Part shown: positions 5,948 through 9,044 of the stretch, piece by piece
Position numbering within the stretch: the first letter of the stretch is position 1
Layout of the letters: each line of letters starts with the position of its first letter
DNA from: Desulfobacterales bacterium
GTDB taxonomy: Bacteria > Desulfobacterota > Desulfobacteria > Desulfobacterales > 4be13
Length of the DNA: 9,044 bases
Assembly: GCA_029940115.1 (NCBI GenBank)
Contig: JAOZRQ010000271.1
Location: 1-9,044 of the forward strand
Direction of reading: 5' to 3'
The notes under the pieces: generated by a model
What the model was told of the DNA's origin: nothing
Database searches by the model: none
What the model saw: only the letters and a program-made list of their open reading frames with translations
Program-made: the position numbers and the translations under genes

Positions 5948-6190
5948 ATGCTAAACAGAATACAGTATGAAAAACGGATTCTGAACGAAATCAGGGCAAT
6001 GCCCGAAGAATCCCTGCCCGGAATCTTCCGCCTCATAGCCCTGTTCCGGGAAGAGTTCACGGTTTGGCATGCCGATTCCGAGCTTTTCGAGGATGAGGGC
6101 ATCAGTCACGAAAAGACAAGAAAACTTCTTGCAATGTCCCAAAGAAACTGGGCACAGGACATTGTCGCGGACAGGGAGGACAGGATATGA
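5948..6190 (+). CDS. VapB-position antitoxin
   Basis: 80 aa from ATG 5948, with AAGGAG at 5933-5938 giving 9-nt spacing; in-frame GTG 5945 and TTG 5942 are less well placed. The N-terminal ILNEIRAMPEESLPGIFRLI recalls the LP-x-x-x-LP helical start of the antitoxin at 5185, suggesting the same DUF2281-like class instead of a classical AbrB-type VapB. The C-terminal half (SELFEDEGISHEKTRKLLA) is polar and probably binds the toxin. The stop overlaps the PIN-domain gene start as ATGA (6187-6190). The role comes mainly from that context. Confidence 0.75.
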   Translation: MLNRIQYEKRILNEIRAMPEESLPGIFRLIALFREEFTVWHADSELFEDEGISHEKTRKLLAMSQRNWAQDIVADREDRI

Positions 6191-6639
6191 CGGCTTATTT
6201 CTGTGATACATCCGCAATCATTAAGCTGTATCATGGTGAAATCGGCACGGACCGAATGGAAGATATCTTCGGCCATGACGAATCCGGAATCATCATTTCG
6301 GAACTGACAACGGCCGAGTTCTGCTCCGCTCTGAACACAAAGGTGAGAACCGGTGAGATAACGGATGAGGCCAAAGATGCGGGGATCAGGAATTTCAGGA
6401 AGGATTGCCGTGACAGGTTCATCCTCACTCCCCTGAATTCGGAAACTGTCAGACAGGCTGTGAACATTATCAGCAGGCACGGGTCCCGGTTCTCAATCAG
6501 AACACTTGATGCGCTCCAGTTGGCCGCCTGTCTGGCGGAAAATGCGGAAGACCTGAAATTCGTATGCGCTGATCTGAATCTCATCAGGATATGCGGATTG
6601 GAGGGAGTAGCGGTCATTAACCCGGAAGAAGATGAATAG
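6187..6639 (+). CDS. vapC: VapC-like PIN-domain ribonuclease toxin
   Basis: 150 aa, near the usual VapC length. The four acidic metal-binding residues of the PIN domain are present: Asp7 (FCDTSAIIKLY), Glu44 (SELTTAEFCSAL), Asp108 (IRTLDALQLAACL) and Asp129 (FVCADLNL). It should be an Mg-dependent endoribonuclease, probably cutting tRNA or rRNA as known VapC proteins do, and be inhibited by the product of the overlapping upstream gene. The frame is intact, and the stop TAG is followed at once by the repeat array. Confidence 0.92.
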   Translation: MTAYFCDTSAIIKLYHGEIGTDRMEDIFGHDESGIIISELTTAEFCSALNTKVRTGEITDEAKDAGIRNFRKDCRDRFILTPLNSETVRQAVNIISRHGSRFSIRTLDALQLAACLAENAEDLKFVCADLNLIRICGLEGVAVINPEEDE

Positions 6640-6662
6640 CGGAATCTCAGAGTCAGTCAGTT

Positions 6663-6835
6663 AGTGCGCTTTAGCGTACTTTGGCTTTCAGCCGAGGGAT
6701 TGATCCCTCGGCTTGAGTACTTTGGCTTTCAGCCGAGGGATTGATCCCTCGGCTTGAGTACTTTGGCTTTCAGCCGGGGATTGATCCCTCGGCTTATACT
6801 TTGGTTTTCAGCCGGGGAATTGATCCCTCGGCTCA
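6663..6835. repeat. Palindromic tandem array, four units
   Basis: After the 18-nt near-palindrome leader (6663-6680), units run 6677-6717, 6718-6758, 6759-6796 and 6797-6835 (41, 41, 38 and 39 bp). Each contains an 11-bp-arm hairpin AGCCGAGGGAT/ATCCCTCGGCT or a variant with G changes in the left arm. The units end 22 bp before the start codon at 6858, so the array forms the whole leader of that gene and could act as a structured 5' UTR or as a barrier to readthrough from the vapC operon. It is translatable as PSAYFGFQPGI-like peptides but has no SD, so coding is unlikely. Confidence 0.85.
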
Positions 6836-6857
6836 TACAATTAAAAGGAGACAACCC

Positions 6858-7874
6858 ATGAAACCAGAAAGAAACAATCTTCTGAAAATCATTATCTTTC
6901 TGACTTTTCTAATCTTTTTGCCGATTAGTCATATCAGCAATGCGGCAGTTATTCGTTCAAACCCGCCACAGATAATAGAAGCGGGTGTATCACCAAACCC
7001 GGTTACAGTAGGCACATCCGCTCTTATCTATGCCGTGATACGGGACGATATAGGGATAATAAGAGTAATGGCAAGAATTATTCCTCCATATAGTGGTGAA
7101 ACACCGGACGAAGAACCTGTTCTTTATTCTTCTTCTGTAAAACTGATACAATATGTAGAAGACGGACGATATGAAGGTTGGTTTGATGGATTTGACTTAG
7201 TAGGTGTATATAAGATTGCCATTTATGCTGAGGATTGGTACGGAAATCCCTCAATTCCAATTGCTACTGAAGCTATAGTTGAAGATAAGCCGTTAAGACA
7301 ACGAGCAATAATTGTCACCGGAACATCTCACTCAGGCGACCTTCAGACCGCCACAGCACATAACGCAAACTTGGCATACAACACGTTGACATCCCAGGGA
7401 TATTCAGATGAGAACATCTATTTCATGAGTTCCGAAACTCTGACCGGTACGGACGGAACCGCCACCCTGAACAATCTGGAGTATGCCGTTACGACCTGGG
7501 CATCAGAAGACACCCACGATCTTGTGATTTATCTGACCGGGAGCGGCGAGGCAGGCATTTTCCAGATAAACGACACGGAAACCCTCTCGGCAAATGATCT
7601 GGATGTCTGGCTTGACCAATTACAGGAGAATATCCCGGGCAAAGTAACGCTCATATATGATGCCGACTATTCCGGGAGCTTCATCCCATTACTCACGCCG
7701 CCTGAAGAGAAAGAGCGTATCCTCATCACCGGCACATCCGTTGGACAACCGGCTCTTTTCCTTTCAGACGGTGTCATCTCTTTTTCCAATTTTTTATGGA
7801 AAAGCGTGTCAAGGGGTGTCAATCTATCAAGATGCGTTTACGAATGCAAGGGATGCCGACGGCATTCCGGATGA
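6858..7874 (+). CDS. Secreted C13-like pseudo-peptidase (frameshifted N-terminal part)
   Basis: ATG 6858 follows AAAGGAG (6844-6850). The signal peptide is residues 1-29 (LLKIIIFLTFLIFLPI core, cleavage after SNA), then an Ig-like domain (about 35-143, ending YKIAIYAEDWYGNPSIP), then a caspase-fold domain like legumain-family C13 proteins (about 147-322: RAIIVTG, YLTGSGEAGIFQIN, LIYDADYSGSFIPLL, ISFSNFLWKS). Both catalytic positions are changed: Ser229 stands where His is expected (DHGG-type motif) and Asp270 where Cys is expected (ACxSGSF-type motif), so it should be inactive. Homology leaves this frame near 7818, and the last 20 or so residues (NLSRCVYEC...) are out-of-frame. The gene continues in another frame to 9027. 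Confidence 0.8.
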   Translation: MKPERNNLLKIIIFLTFLIFLPISHISNAAVIRSNPPQIIEAGVSPNPVTVGTSALIYAVIRDDIGIIRVMARIIPPYSGETPDEEPVLYSSSVKLIQYVEDGRYEGWFDGFDLVGVYKIAIYAEDWYGNPSIPIATEAIVEDKPLRQRAIIVTGTSHSGDLQTATAHNANLAYNTLTSQGYSDENIYFMSSETLTGTDGTATLNNLEYAVTTWASEDTHDLVIYLTGSGEAGIFQINDTETLSANDLDVWLDQLQENIPGKVTLIYDADYSGSFIPLLTPPEEKERILITGTSVGQPALFLSDGVISFSNFLWKSVSRGVNLSRCVYECKGCRRHSG

Positions 7875-9027
7875 CATTGTTGACGCTGAACCGACCAACG
7901 CCAATCTGCGAGACGCAATTCTGAACTGGACACAGGATACAAAGGAACTCTTTATTTACATGGCCGGTCATGGCGGAATCGGAAATTTCAGGATGAGCAG
8001 AACCGAAATACTCAGAATTTCAGATATGGACACTTGGCTGGATACCATTCAGGAGAATGAGACCTGTGTTCAGAACGACACATGCGTTGAAAAAATTGTT
8101 CTGTTCTACGAGTCATGTCACTCAGGCAGTTTTATCCCGCTCCTGGCCCCGCCGCCTGACGGGAAAGAGAGAATCCAGTTAAGCAGTACACCTTCGGATC
8201 AGAAAGCGCTGATCGCGGTTATGGGGTTTCAGTCCTTTTCCAGTGTTTTCTGGTCTTCCATGAATATCGGAATCAGTTTTTACGACAGCTTTGTCAATGC
8301 CAAACAAAGTATAGAACTGATTCGCGGGCAATGTGACGATTCGAAGCCTGATCTGAAATGCCAGACTCCGCAGCTTGATGCAAACGGGAACGGCATTCCC
8401 AATGAGGAGGGAACAGACATCGCCGGCGCAGAAGCCCAGAAAATCGAATTCGGAGCGAAAGCTTACGGGACACTCAGCGACATACCCACCATTGTCGGTG
8501 TCTCTTTGCAGTCCGATATATTGGTGGATAATGCACACTCGACCCTGATTTATGCAAAAGGAGTCATCGCCCTTGACGGCATTGACAGTGTGCGTGCTAT
8601 TATCACACCTCCGAATTATTCTGACGATCTTGATGACGATACGTTTCTGAGCTTTCCGGTCATCGAACTGACCCATGTTGGATATAACCGCTATGAGGCG
8701 TGGTATATCAACTTCACTGCCAAGGGAGAGTACAAAATCGCCGTATATGCCTCGGACAAAGACGGCGACATCTCATTTCCCCCGAAACAGCTTACCCTGA
8801 CGCAGACAAGAGACATTATCCCGAAAGGCGACGTCACCGGGGATCACATGATTGATCTCAGGGATGTCATCATTGCCTTGAAGGTTCTGACAGGAATGGA
8901 CGCCGAACCGATCCGGTCAAGTTATGCCGATTCAGGCGTTGATGTGAACGGGGATGGGAAAATCGGTTTGGAAGAGGCGGTTTACATTTTAAAGGCAATG
9001 GCCGGAACGGACAGGAGGAGCAGATGA
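7816..9027 (+). CDS. C13-like peptidase, Ig-like and dockerin domains (downstream frame)
   Basis: The second frame of the same gene; GTG 7816 merely marks where meaningful homology starts, although the frame is open back to at least 7657. It begins with the end of the preceding caspase-fold domain (VSIYQDAFTNARDADG), then enters a second one that keeps His (codon 7969, YMAGHGGIGNF) and Cys (codon 8116, FYESCHSGSFIPLL). The first strands of this second domain (the RAIIV-x-G to IYFMS part) are missing. An Ig-like domain follows (about 8485-8810), closely like the one at the protein's start. Last is a dockerin type I pair of EF-hand loops (8830 on: DVTGDHMIDLRD; later DVNGDGKIGLEE), implying Ca-dependent docking to a cohesin-like partner outside the cell. 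Independent translation is doubtful. Confidence 0.75.
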   Translation: MSIYQDAFTNARDADGIPDDIVDAEPTNANLRDAILNWTQDTKELFIYMAGHGGIGNFRMSRTEILRISDMDTWLDTIQENETCVQNDTCVEKIVLFYESCHSGSFIPLLAPPPDGKERIQLSSTPSDQKALIAVMGFQSFSSVFWSSMNIGISFYDSFVNAKQSIELIRGQCDDSKPDLKCQTPQLDANGNGIPNEEGTDIAGAEAQKIEFGAKAYGTLSDIPTIVGVSLQSDILVDNAHSTLIYAKGVIALDGIDSVRAIITPPNYSDDLDDDTFLSFPVIELTHVGYNRYEAWYINFTAKGEYKIAVYASDKDGDISFPPKQLTLTQTRDIIPKGDVTGDHMIDLRDVIIALKVLTGMDAEPIRSSYADSGVDVNGDGKIGLEEAVYILKAMAGTDRRSR

Positions 9028-9044
9028 ACTCACAAAATAACAGC
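9024..9044 (+). CDS. Start of next gene, cut by window end
   Basis: ATG 9024 overlaps the preceding stop as ATGA and has AGGAGG at 9013-9018. Only MNSQNNS is visible, so no function can be given. The coupling suggests it belongs to the operon of the C13/dockerin gene. Confidence 0.6.

Noticed and set aside
6677..6835. CRISPR array
   Set aside because: The units are contiguous palindromic repeats without unique spacers, and no cas gene is present.
6820..6841. Promoter with TACAAT as -10 box
   Set aside because: The only TTGATC-like -35 is 10 nt away, and the transcript would start within the ribosome binding site.
8179..8676. 165-aa open frame on the minus strand
   Set aside because: It is a shadow of the C13/Ig coding sequence on the other strand.

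Overview
The window reads as an accessory region of a moderate-GC bacterium whose proteins resemble multicellular or filamentous Desulfobacterota (Desulfonema/Desulfobacterales type). That assignment is an inference. It rests on the protein families (TPR-like lipoproteins with Ig and FlgT-like parts, FGE-sulfatase-domain proteins, secreted C13 caspase-fold peptidases with dockerins) and on dense dispersed palindromic repeats. No housekeeping gene is present to confirm it. All recognisable genes lie on the + strand.

Layout. 1-567 is gene-free debris: a dispersed repeat, a long 36-bp-arm hairpin, REP-like palindromes and a short fossil resembling the vapB-type antitoxin further along. 568-844 is a collapsed copy of an FGE-domain gene. 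829-2517 is a chimeric protein (signal sequence, TPR-like domain, three helical repeats, one membrane helix, Thr-rich linker, FGE-sulfatase domain). It is cut by an amber codon where the family has Trp, and the rest of its FGE domain stays readable to 2739. 2744-4720 is an envelope lipoprotein starting at TTG. 4721-5184 holds palindromic repeats and an 18-codon hicA stump. 5185-5786 and 5948-6639 are two compact toxin-antitoxin operons (RelE/ParE-type and VapBC-type). 6640-6857 is a second palindromic repeat array. 6858-9027 is a secreted caspase-fold (C13-like) protein broken by a frameshift: a domain lacking both catalytic residues, then a domain that keeps His and Cys but lacks its N-terminal part, then an Ig-like domain and a dockerin. 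A further gene starts at 9024 and runs off the end.

How it fits together. The FGE gene and the TPR lipoprotein gene form a tightly coupled pair: the Shine-Dalgarno sequence of the second lies in the last codons of the first. The same FGE-tail/SD/lipoprotein-start junction occurs at 767-900 and at 2680-2830, so this block was duplicated in tandem and then damaged by deletion, domain fusion, a nonsense codon and compensating single-base indels. The C13 locus shows the same style of decay. No intact undescribed defence system is visible. The most notable content is this record of recombination among tandem paralogues of surface or signalling proteins, plus the pseudo-protease/protease tandem.
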